Shown: positions 1-7,331 of the stretch, piece by piece
How the letters are laid out: each line of letters starts with the position of its first letter
Numbering within the stretch: position 1 is the stretch's first letter
NCBI RefSeq assembly: GCF_040685555.1
Contig: NZ_JBFBIK010000026.1
Coordinates: 10,621-74,620 of the forward strand
Source of the DNA: Sphaerisporangium sp040685555
GTDB taxonomy: Bacteria > Actinomycetota > Actinomycetes > Streptosporangiales > Streptosporangiaceae
Direction: 5' to 3'
DNA: 64,000 bases
Made by a program: the position numbers and the translations under genes
Notes under the pieces: model-generated
What the model saw: only the letters and a program-made list of their open reading frames with translations
What the model was told of the DNA's origin: nothing
The model's database searches: none

Positions 1-1
1 C

Positions 2-1372
2 CTCGGCACGGCCGTCTCGGCGGGTTCCCACGTACCCGGGTTCTCCCAAATCAAAGACTCGCTGATGAGCACCACCATGTCCGGTCCCGATAGGTTCAAT
101 GCTGGCCTCCTGTTGAGCGCGGGATCATTCCCCGCGAAGTGGCTCGCTCAGGTGGCGGTGGCGCAAGGCCTTGGAACGCCAGGCAAGGTGAACGCGGGGC
201 TTCTTTCCGCCTTAGGAAACAACCCGAACGCAGCACGCCTGGCCCTCAGTGCCGTTACAGGACAAGACCAGTCAAAGCTCATCAGCCTCCTCAAAGACTT
301 GACTGCTCACACCAGCGGAACGGCCTCGATCGCCGGTGAAGCCGACGCCTTCGGGCGCATGCTGGCTGCCGCCTCTGGCGCCTACGACGAGAAGGACGGC
401 AAGCACAGCAAGGACGCGGCCGCATTCGCCTTCACGGTCATAACGACGCTCGGCCACCTATCTATCGGTCAAGAGACCCGGATACACCTCGCGGAGATCG
501 CGGGCGCTTACGCGACCGAGATCACCGAAGGCGCCGACCTCGGAGACGCCAACCATGTGCTCCCCGGCGCCTTCGGTGATGTGAAATCTCGAATCGCTGG
601 GCTCAATCCCAAATTCCGCCTGAGCCCCGAGGACACGTATCGTTTCATCAAGACCTTCTCCGACACCCTGGACCACCAAATTCCCTTCCAAGCGGGAATT
701 GACGTCCTTACGAACCGCCTGGTCGGCCATGGCGTACCGGACATGTTAAAAACCAAGGACCCCACAAGACTCGACGACGTGTTCGCCGCCCTGGGCAACG
801 TCAGCGGCCTCCAGTTGGCGGCCCAGGAAAAACTGGGCAGGGCCAAAGACGACGCAGCCGAAGCATCCAGCAAGGTCACCAGTTGGCTGATCGGCACCGG
901 AATGGGCGTCGCCGGCCTGACCCCGCTCCTCGAGCCTTTCCCACTGACCTGGACAGCCCTGAGCACCGCCGAAGCATATGGCGATACCTTCAAGGCGGAC
1001 AAAGAAACCGAGGTCGACAAGATTCGCACAGCCGATGACGAACAGACCCTCGGCCGCCAACACGCCATCGCACAGGCCCTGATGAACGCGGGCTTCACCC
1101 CCAAGATCTCTCCCCATGAGTACCAGGCAACCCATCCGTCCACTGTCCCCATCAGCGACAGCGACAGCGACAGCGACAGCAGGCTCCGCCCCTTCGCCGA
1201 CATCCTCAAATCCGGCAACGACGGCCTCAACGCCCTCGACCGTTGGTTCATAGAAAACGGAATCGGCGGCCAAGATGACTTCACTCTCGGAAAGATCTCC
1301 GAAAGGCTTGCCGACCGCTATATCGGTCAAAAATTTGTTGCCTTGCCACGGGCCCATCTTTACGAAAACTAG
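2..1372 (+). CDS. DUF6571-like protein, 5' end outside window
   Basis: The reading frame is open from base 2 with no stop before the first ATG at position 65, so the gene almost certainly starts left of the window; residues such as GSHVPGFSQIKDSL precede that ATG in frame. The visible 450 or so residues resemble the large alpha-helical DUF6571-type proteins that actinomycetes encode next to WXG-type small proteins (motifs FPAKWLAQVA and NNPNAARLAL). A short acidic SDSDSDSDS run sits near position 1160-1185, and the C-terminal part carries a hydrophobic, possibly membrane-active stretch (WLIGTGMGVAGLTPLL). No catalytic motif is visible. A role in ESX-type secretion or a toxin-like role is inference from family context only. 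It ends 4 bases before the convergent lipoprotein gene. Confidence 0.7.
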   Translation, partial: LGTAVSAGSHVPGFSQIKDSLMSTTMSGPDRFNAGLLLSAGSFPAKWLAQVAVAQGLGTPGKVNAGLLSALGNNPNAARLALSAVTGQDQSKLISLLKDLTAHTSGTASIAGEADAFGRMLAAASGAYDEKDGKHSKDAAAFAFTVITTLGHLSIGQETRIHLAEIAGAYATEITEGADLGDANHVLPGAFGDVKSRIAGLNPKFRLSPEDTYRFIKTFSDTLDHQIPFQAGIDVLTNRLVGHGVPDMLKTKDPTRLDDVFAALGNVSGLQLAAQEKLGRAKDDAAEASSKVTSWLIGTGMGVAGLTPLLEPFPLTWTALSTAEAYGDTFKADKETEVDKIRTADDEQTLGRQHAIAQALMNAGFTPKISPHEYQATHPSTVPISDSDSDSDSRLRPFADILKSGNDGLNALDRWFIENGIGGQDDFTLGKISERLADRYIGQKFVALPRAHLYEN

Positions 1373-1376
1373 ATCG

Positions 1377-1847
1377 TCAATCAAATACCGGCAAACACTC
1401 CGTTTGACCCGTGACTACATACAAAGAGTTACCAGGAGAGTTGAACACCAGAGCTGTCCTCGTCGTACTATTAACTACACGAATCGGCGCTCCTGGAGCA
1501 CCAGCAGAAACCACCTCATATTTCGCTACCCGGCTCAACGCACCGACCAATAACGTATTTAGAGCCTCGGGATCGCTACTTCCTGCCGAGTCTCGCCCAG
1601 TGGCCGCAAAGGTTCGCTTAGCCTTTCCCTCTCCACAGGGAATATCATTTCCACCTGCATCAGTGACCTTCACATCCGCTGCCGAGCGTTCCTTCAACAG
1701 TTGGAGAATATGAATTTTCAACGTTTGACCGGCTTGGGCTGCGGTGGGGCCTTTGTCGGATGTGCAGGCGGTTAAGGCCAAGGGCGCCAGTAGTACGAGG
1801 ATGGCGAACTTACGGCGGAGCTTTACGGGACTGGACAGGACGAGCAT
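1377..1847 (-). CDS. Putative secreted lipoprotein, unknown function
   Basis: A 156-residue protein with a basic N-terminus (SPVKLRRK), a hydrophobic core and the lipobox LALTAC, so it should be lipid-anchored outside the membrane. The ATG at 1847 is chosen over one 14 codons upstream because GGAGG lies nine bases before it. The mature part has two further cysteines (around DIPCGEGK and TECLPVFD) that could form a disulfide. The family was not recognised. It converges with the DUF6571-like gene. Confidence 0.7.
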   Translation of the reverse strand: MLVLSSPVKLRRKFAILVLLAPLALTACTSDKGPTAAQAGQTLKIHILQLLKERSAADVKVTDAGGNDIPCGEGKAKRTFAATGRDSAGSSDPEALNTLLVGALSRVAKYEVVSAGAPGAPIRVVNSTTRTALVFNSPGNSLYVVTGQTECLPVFD

Positions 1848-1965
1848 CGTTTTCGCCTCCACGTCTGGCCGGAAACCGGTCGAGCCCACATAATCTCAGT
1901 GAGAACCCCTGCGCCACCTAGTATCTACACTTTCATCGATCCTTCCACCGCAGCGGGAGCCAGGG

Positions 1966-2268
1966 TTGCCCCTTGACGACGATCTGGTACCGAACCCGAA
2001 GTACCGGGATCTGGAGACCGCGCTCGCCGCCGTGCGTGCGCACATCCACGTGCTGGAGACCGCCCTCGATCCCGTCTGCGCGCAGTTCGGCGGCCAGGCA
2101 GTATGGGTGGGGCCGACCGCGCGGGCCTTCGGAGAAGAATTGAACGGCCGGAGAGCACGGATCAGAACAGCGGCGCAGCACGTCCTCGCCGAGCTTGAGG
2201 CCGAGTTGCGTGCCACGCCCACCAAGATCTCCCGAGCGGCGGCGTCCAGCATGAGTGGTTGGGGCTGA
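1966..2268 (+). CDS. WXG100-like small helical protein
   Basis: A 100-residue, cysteine-poor, helical protein with the tripeptide WVG at residues 47-49 between two helices, as in WXG100 proteins that form helical hairpins and are exported by ESX-type systems. The start is a TTG with GGGAG six bases upstream; no in-frame ATG exists nearby. It lies on the same strand as the DUF6571-like gene, and such proteins often occur together in Streptosporangiaceae. No secretion ATPase gene is in the window. Assignment rests on size, predicted helices and the WVG motif, so it is moderate. Confidence 0.55.
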   Translation: MPLDDDLVPNPKYRDLETALAAVRAHIHVLETALDPVCAQFGGQAVWVGPTARAFGEELNGRRARIRTAAQHVLAELEAELRATPTKISRAAASSMSGWG

Positions 2269-2699
2269 CCTATCGCGTTCGCCACGGGTATGGACCGCCA
2301 GCCACCTCGGCGTACTCGGCGGAGCGGCAGGGATGCCACATCGAGTTCGTTTACTGCGTTCCGGACTGGTAAGTGCCGGCTTTCGAACCCGTTTGCATCT
2401 CATCCCACTCGGGATTCGGTTCCCATTCACTTCGACCGCACCGCCCTTCGACGCACCTGTAGCACGACAGGTCGCGCGGACGGAGCGGCCAACCCGGGCG
2501 AACTGCTCCGCATGATCTTTGAGAGGCCCAACCTGACTGACCGAAGCGCACGGACTGGACCGGTACACGAGATCAGCGGATACCTCGAGCCAGCCGGGGG
2601 CAACGGGGGCACGCTATGGGAGTCACTCCGTGCGGTTATTCAGTGCCCCCAACGACGTTTGGTCCTCAGCGCGGGTGGTGAGGGGATTGAGATACCGGG
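2269..2699. other. Gene-free stretch
   Basis: About 430 bases between the WXG-like gene and the 3' end of the convergent TPR regulator. Short open frames here show no coherent protein features and no good ribosome-binding sites. No hairpin or repeat stands out. Confidence 0.4.
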
Positions 2700-4049
2700 T
2701 CAGGTTCTCAAAGGCGACATGGTCTGGAGTATTGCCGGGTCCGGTGCCCGTATAGCGGCCAGCGCTTCCCGCCAGTCGGCGCTCGCCGCCCCTGTAGGAG
2801 TAAGCAAAGCGTCGAAGTCGTGCGCCCGTACCACCACGGTGATGCTGTGCCCAGCGGGAGGCGCCTCCTGGATGGCGTCGGTGGCGAAGCGACAGGCCTC
2901 CTCGATCTCCCCAGCCTTGGCCAGAGCGCATGCGTAGGCGAAACGCACAAGCGCAGGATCGTTGGAAGCACCGTTGTCGTACGAGGCGAGCGCGCGACTT
3001 ACGGCCTCCGCCGTGCCGTTCAGGTCACCGAGATCTGCTCGGCCACGTGCCTCGTAGAAAGTATGCCTTTCGGGTTGGAACGACAGGATGCCCGGCTGAA
3101 GCTCGTCGGCCGAGCATCGTTCCAAGGTGTTGCGGGACCTGCTGATAGCTCGTTCGAAGGCGGTCCGATCGCCGAGGGATGCGTAAGCCAATGCGGCGAG
3201 TCCCCACATCCACGCGATGGCGGGAGTGGCACCCACCGCGTGCTCCAGCCTCGCGGTGACGGTAGCGAGGACGGAGCGTGGGTCCGCCGAATATGTCGGC
3301 ATGAGCGCAGCACTGGTCAGCGCGAGGTCACCGAGGTGGAGGTCTCCTGCCTCGTCCGCTGCCCGCCTCGCAGCGGCGTACCAGCGTCGAGCCAGCGGAA
3401 AGTGATTGGCGCAGAACATGATCTCGCCGACGACGATGGAGAGCTTGGCTCCTACTCGCGTCAGCCGACGCTGCGCCTCGGTGGGCTGCCTGTAGGCGAG
3501 CAACTCCCTAATGCTTGCCAAATGAAGGAGCGCTTCCGGCAGTACCGACGGCGGTGGAACCTTCTGGCCGAGTCGGGCGGCTTCGTACTCCAGGAAGTGC
3601 AGCCGAGCTTCGCCGACGTTACTGAAGTCGAGTGCCTGCTCGAACAGGTCAGGGCCTCGCCAGATGCTCTCGCTGAGGCCGATGGCCAAGGTGGTCGCGC
3701 CGAGTTGGAATACTTCTCGTCGTTTCGTGGCCGCCTCCCGAGGGTCGGAGCGCATGTCGTGAACGCCGGATCCCTTTCCTACAGGGTCGTACGGCGCGAG
3801 GAGTTCCGCAACGGTGTGGCCGGGGAACATTCGCTCCAGGACACGGCAATGGTCGGCGTGTGGTTTGGTCTTGAGGTGGCCTTTCAACCATCGGCCGTAC
3901 GCTTCCCTGCTCGGAGACGACCCGATCAGATTCCGATCGATGCTGCGGGCCACCTTGTCGTACTCCAGGCAGAACGCCCGATGCGTCTCCTGGTGCCGCT
4001 TCGTCAGCAACACCTTCAGCAAGGTCTGCCGGCCAGACATGAGCGACAC
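2700..4049 (-). CDS. TPR-containing transcriptional regulator (Streptomyces-type)
   Basis: A 449-residue protein whose first 90 residues follow the pattern of actinobacterial regulators related to NsdA-like proteins: a charged helical segment with REAYGRWLKG, a conserved CRVLERMFPG and an LLAPY block. The remainder is a run of TPR-like helical pairs (for example ARRWYAAARRAADEAGD and TAEAVSRALASYD). Such proteins are cytoplasmic and are thought to control development or secondary metabolism. The frame opens with GTG at 4049; an ATG three codons in (4040) is an equally good start, with AAAGGGTGG upstream. No partner gene is adjacent. The DNA-binding role is inferred from relatives. Confidence 0.65.
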   Translation of the reverse strand: MSLMSGRQTLLKVLLTKRHQETHRAFCLEYDKVARSIDRNLIGSSPSREAYGRWLKGHLKTKPHADHCRVLERMFPGHTVAELLAPYDPVGKGSGVHDMRSDPREAATKRREVFQLGATTLAIGLSESIWRGPDLFEQALDFSNVGEARLHFLEYEAARLGQKVPPPSVLPEALLHLASIRELLAYRQPTEAQRRLTRVGAKLSIVVGEIMFCANHFPLARRWYAAARRAADEAGDLHLGDLALTSAALMPTYSADPRSVLATVTARLEHAVGATPAIAWMWGLAALAYASLGDRTAFERAISRSRNTLERCSADELQPGILSFQPERHTFYEARGRADLGDLNGTAEAVSRALASYDNGASNDPALVRFAYACALAKAGEIEEACRFATDAIQEAPPAGHSITVVVRAHDFDALLTPTGAASADWREALAAIRAPDPAILQTMSPLRT

Positions 4050-4558
4050 CCACCCTTTGCTATCAATCGACTACTATGAGTCACGCCTACTCAGGGTAAA
4101 GCTTCTCGCCACCGCGTTCGCCTTCTTTTATACGACGACACAGATAAGACACACCGGCGACAGCTCGATGACCTGTCATTGCGGACCGAAGCGACAACCG
4201 TCGGCCTTCGCAAGACGGGTCAGACGCTCTACAGGACGTTTCAGGATTGGTCGCCGCATCCGTCAATGGGGGATCTCGGGGTGGAGCGGTCGATCACCCA
4301 GGCGGCCCGGCCGATCCGGAAACCCAGCAGACCCAGACCTTGCTGGAGAATCTGGAGCAGCTTTACCACTGACGCAACCCGCCCCGACCTAGGCATACCC
4401 TCCATGGCGGTCTCTCGCCGTCCCCTCCATGGCGGTCTCTCGCCGTCCGGGCTCGTCCATGGCCGTTGTCACCCAGATATCATTCACTGGCCGGACTTTC
4501 CGTGATCGGTGTGCCTCTAAGATCACGATCGTGTTGAGCCGGATGTGGGCTGCTGTCA
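4050..4558. other. Intergenic region before transposase remnant
   Basis: About 500 bases with no convincing gene. It holds a perfect 25-bp tandem duplication (separate entry) and an imperfect palindrome near 4500-4530 with arms resembling CGTGATC and GATCACG, just upstream of the transposase fragment. An open frame around 4179-4505 lacks recognisable protein features. Confidence 0.4.
4398..4447. repeat. 25-bp perfect tandem duplication
   Basis: Two identical head-to-tail copies of a 25-base unit (4398-4422 and 4423-4447), each beginning CCCTCCATGGCGG. It lies about 110 bases upstream of the transposase remnant. No coding role is apparent; it looks like replication slippage or a recombination scar. 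Confidence 0.85.
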
Positions 4559-5116
4559 GTGCCGGGACGCTGCCCTGTGTCGATCATGGAGCTGTTGGCG
4601 GTCGTGTTCCCGCACCTTGCCGCCGTTCGTGTCGAGCGGGTGCATCGGGTGGGCGCCACCGTACGAGTAAAGGCCGCAACGACGGAGCCGACGAGCGAAT
4701 GTCCAGCTTGCGGATGCGAGTCGGCGCGGGTCCGTAGCCGCTATGAGCGGTGCCTGTCGGATCTGCCGGTGGCCGGGCAGGAGGTGCTGCTCCAGATGCG
4801 GGTGCGCCGCTTCTTCTGCGACAACACCGCCTGTGCCAAGCGGACCTTCGCCGAGCAGATTCCCGGCCTGACCAGCAGGCATGGCCCGTGCGCAGCAGGG
4901 CTGCCGTCGATGCTGCGGACGGTGGCGCTGGCTCTGGGGGGCCGCCCTGGTGGCCGTCATACCGCCCGTCTGGCCTGTGCGGTGGGCCGCTCGACGCTGC
5001 TGCGGCTGTCGCGGAGCATGCCGGACCCACAGGTGGCGACCCCGCGAGTGCTGGGGGTCGATGAGTTCGCCTGGCGCAAGGGCCACACCTACGCGCCTCC
5101 TCCGGCGACTGGATGA
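4559..5116 (+). pseudogene. ISL3-family transposase, N-terminal fragment
   Basis: About 180 residues match the start of ISL3-type (IS204/IS1001/IS1096/IS1165) transposases. There is a Cys zinc-binding knuckle (CPACG, later CDNTACAKRTF), a helix-turn-helix-like segment, and the first catalytic Asp block VLGVDEFAWRKGHTY. Homology stops right after this block near 5095, in the middle of the catalytic core, and the frame ends at 5116. The missing core is followed about 700 bases later by the C-terminal part. The gene cannot make an active transposase. Confidence 0.85.
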
Positions 5117-5198
5117 CCTACGCCGCCGACATCAGCCGCAGACCCGGTCAGGACGAACCGAGCGCGTCACCCAGCCGACCATTGGAAACGGAGACCCC

Positions 5199-5756
5199 GT
5201 GACCCTGCCGACCCGCATCGAGCGCGACCTGGTCGAGATCGTTCAGGCCAAGCATCCCGAAGACATGACGCCCGAGGCGACCCGCGAACTGGTCAACTGC
5301 TGGATGACCGTGGCCAACAACGGCGGAGCCGTCGGCTTCGCGTTTCCTCCAGTCGGCATCGACGATGTGAGCCCCGTCGCAGAACAGCTCATCGCAGACC
5401 TTGATCCCGAGTACAACCGGCTCCTGCTTGCCAAACTCGACGGTGTCCTCGCTGGATGGCTGAGCCTGAGTCGATACCGGGACCCGCTCGTTCCGCACTG
5501 GGGCATGGTCAAACGTGTCCAGACCCACCCCGACTTCCGCGGCCGCGGTATCGGCGCCACGTTGATGCAGCGTGTTCGTGAAGTCGCTCGTGACGAACTG
5601 GGCCTCGAACAACTCCGACTCGAAGCACGAGGCGAAGAAGGCCTCGAAGACTTCTACCGCCGACTCGGCTGGCAAGAGATCGGCCGATGGCCGGGCGCAC
5701 TCCGCTTCGATCACGGCGACCGCGACGAGGTCCTCATGCTCCTGACACCACTGTGA
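5199..5756 (+). CDS. GNAT-family N-acetyltransferase
   Basis: A 185-residue protein of GNAT fold. The acetyl-CoA binding motif A is clear (QTHPDFRGRGIGATLMQRV), followed by motif B-like residues EDFYRRLGWQEIGRW. The start is GTG at 5199, with GGAG five bases upstream; the same frame is open further upstream but that part is a shadow of the transposase. The substrate cannot be told from sequence; small GNATs of this kind acetylate amines, peptides or aminoglycosides. The gene sits inside the gap of a broken ISL3-type transposase, in the same direction, suggesting it was carried or captured by the element. Confidence 0.85.
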   Translation: MTLPTRIERDLVEIVQAKHPEDMTPEATRELVNCWMTVANNGGAVGFAFPPVGIDDVSPVAEQLIADLDPEYNRLLLAKLDGVLAGWLSLSRYRDPLVPHWGMVKRVQTHPDFRGRGIGATLMQRVREVARDELGLEQLRLEARGEEGLEDFYRRLGWQEIGRWPGALRFDHGDRDEVLMLLTPL

Positions 5757-5800
5757 GGCCCACACTCTCCGAGGCATTCGGACAGTTCTGATATCCGACG

Positions 5801-6252
5801 GTGCCGTTAGAAGGCGCGCAGCGCGGCGCTCCGCTGACTGTGCAGGTCGCCGACCGCCGGCATCTGCTCCACAACCTGTCCGGCGCGGTCCAGCGGGCCG
5901 TGTCCCGGCACCGCGCGCACCTGCGCGAACTGGCCACGCCCGAGGTCGCGGCACCTCTCGCCTTGCCGGAACCCGCCCGCGACCAAGGGGCCCGGCAGCC
6001 CGCACCAGAACGCGGCACGCCGAGATCCACCAGGCCCTCGCCCAAGGGATGACTATCACCCAGATCAGCCGTGAGCTGCGGCTCGATCGCAAGACCGTGC
6101 GCCGCTATGCCACGGCCGCCAGTGCCGACGAACTCATCAGCGAGGAGCGTGCACCACGCCGGATGATCCTAGATGCCTATCTTCCCTACTCTTCCCTACC
6201 TGCGCGAACGCCCGAAGCCGCCAAGGTGGAAGCTGCCGCCCCGCCTCTCAGC
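5801..6252 (+). pseudogene. ISL3-family transposase, C-terminal fragments
   Basis: The text resumes ISL3-type homology at EGAQRGAP and VQVADRRHLLHNL, the segment containing the second catalytic region. A frameshift near 6010-6015 then moves the reading to another frame, which carries the C-terminal helix-turn-helix (RHAEIHQALAQGMTITQISR, then LRLDRKTVRRYA). A further small duplication (CTTCCCTACTCTTCCCTAC) near 6181-6199 disrupts the frame again. Together with 4559-5116 this is a decayed insertion sequence; terminal inverted repeats were not identified. Confidence 0.8.
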
Positions 6253-6447
6253 CGGCCTGTGGGAGGGAGCTGATCACCGACGAATCGATGCGGCTCCCAC
6301 ACCGGGAAGACTGACGTGCTACGGCACGGAAGGGACACGGGAGGGACAGGTCCACGACCTTTCGCGGCGCGGCGGAACGCTGCTGGCAACCCCCTCCCCT
6401 TCCTAGCGTCATCGCCGAACGACAAGCGAGTGATGAAGGTGGCGCAG

Positions 6448-6933
6448 ATGTCCGGTGAAGACGCCGGAGCGGGCCCGTCGGGACACTGGGACGGCGATAC
6501 GAGGCGCGGACGCCTGAGCACCGGGGTCCGGTTACTGGAGAAGGCCGTATTCCGTGCCGGCGAGGTGAACGTGGGTGAGGCGCGGCTGTGGATACGCAAG
6601 GTCCTCGACGGTCATCCGCGCTGTGACGACGCAGTGCTTCTGCTGTCGGAGGCGATGACCAATTCCGTCGTCCACACCAACTCCCCGGTGATCGGGGTGG
6701 TGGTGCTCATGGAGGAGGACGGCCGCGTCCAGATCGAGGTCATCGACGACGGAGCTGCGACCCTGCCCTCCGCGTGCTGCCACTCCCCCGACGACCCCGA
6801 CGACCCCGACGACCCCGACGGCCTCGCGGAGTCCGGACGCGGAATCCGGCTGATCCGCACGTTGTCGAGCCGGTGGGGATTCAGCGAGGAGGACCCCCGC
6901 TGCGTCGTGTGGTTCGTCCTTGATCCGTGGTGA
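6448..6933 (+). CDS. ATP-binding protein, anti-sigma-factor kinase-like (HATPase)
   Basis: About 161 residues with the HATPase fold of RsbW/SpoIIAB-type proteins common in actinomycetes. The N box is SEAMTNSVVHTNSP, the G1 box is VIDDG, and the G2 region is SGRGIRLIRTLSSRWGF. A (DDP)n tract encoded by 9-bp repeats (6787-6819) sits between the G1 and G2 boxes. The ATG at 6448 is preferred because GAAGG lies eight bases before it; an upstream ATG (6433) has a poor site. No sigma factor or antagonist is adjacent, so its partner is unknown. Confidence 0.8.
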   Translation: MSGEDAGAGPSGHWDGDTRRGRLSTGVRLLEKAVFRAGEVNVGEARLWIRKVLDGHPRCDDAVLLLSEAMTNSVVHTNSPVIGVVVLMEEDGRVQIEVIDDGAATLPSACCHSPDDPDDPDDPDGLAESGRGIRLIRTLSSRWGFSEEDPRCVVWFVLDPW

Positions 6934-7331
6934 TCATGCCGTGCACGTGGTTCACACGGCCTTGAAGGGCTCCCATCATGGCCGGAAGGCGATCGATCGG
7001 CGGCCGGGACGCGGTCGATCGCCGGGACGCGGTCGATCGGGGGCGCGGCGGCGAACTTACACCAGGCTCGCGGGCATCTGATGCCGTGTTCGGGGACGGG
7101 ACGCAGGTGGACGGGTGGCGGAGGGCCTCTGGGATGTGCCGCCGGGTGAACGCTCAGCGGGCAGCAGTGGCGGCGTTACCTTCCTGGGAGTGCCGTACAG
7201 GAATGTGTGCCCTTCCTGATTCTGCCTGCCGAGCGTCCTGCCGTAGTCACGGTGCCGGATGTGATCTACCGTTGACCCAAATTGCCAGGTTTTGACCATT
7301 TACGGGTGATTCTGGTGGTGGAGGAGGGGCC
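6934..7331. other. Intergenic region with 18-bp tandem repeat
   Basis: Nearly 400 bases without a gene. It contains two perfect tandem copies of an 18-bp unit at 7003-7020 and 7021-7038 (GCCGGGACGCGGTCGATC), flanked by extra GATCGATCG. The last 20 bases hold the strong ribosome-binding site GGAGGAGGGG for the next gene. Confidence 0.6.

Noticed and set aside
4179..4505. Open frame between TPR regulator and transposase
   Set aside because: No recognisable features, poor ribosome site, and it spans the 25-bp tandem duplication.
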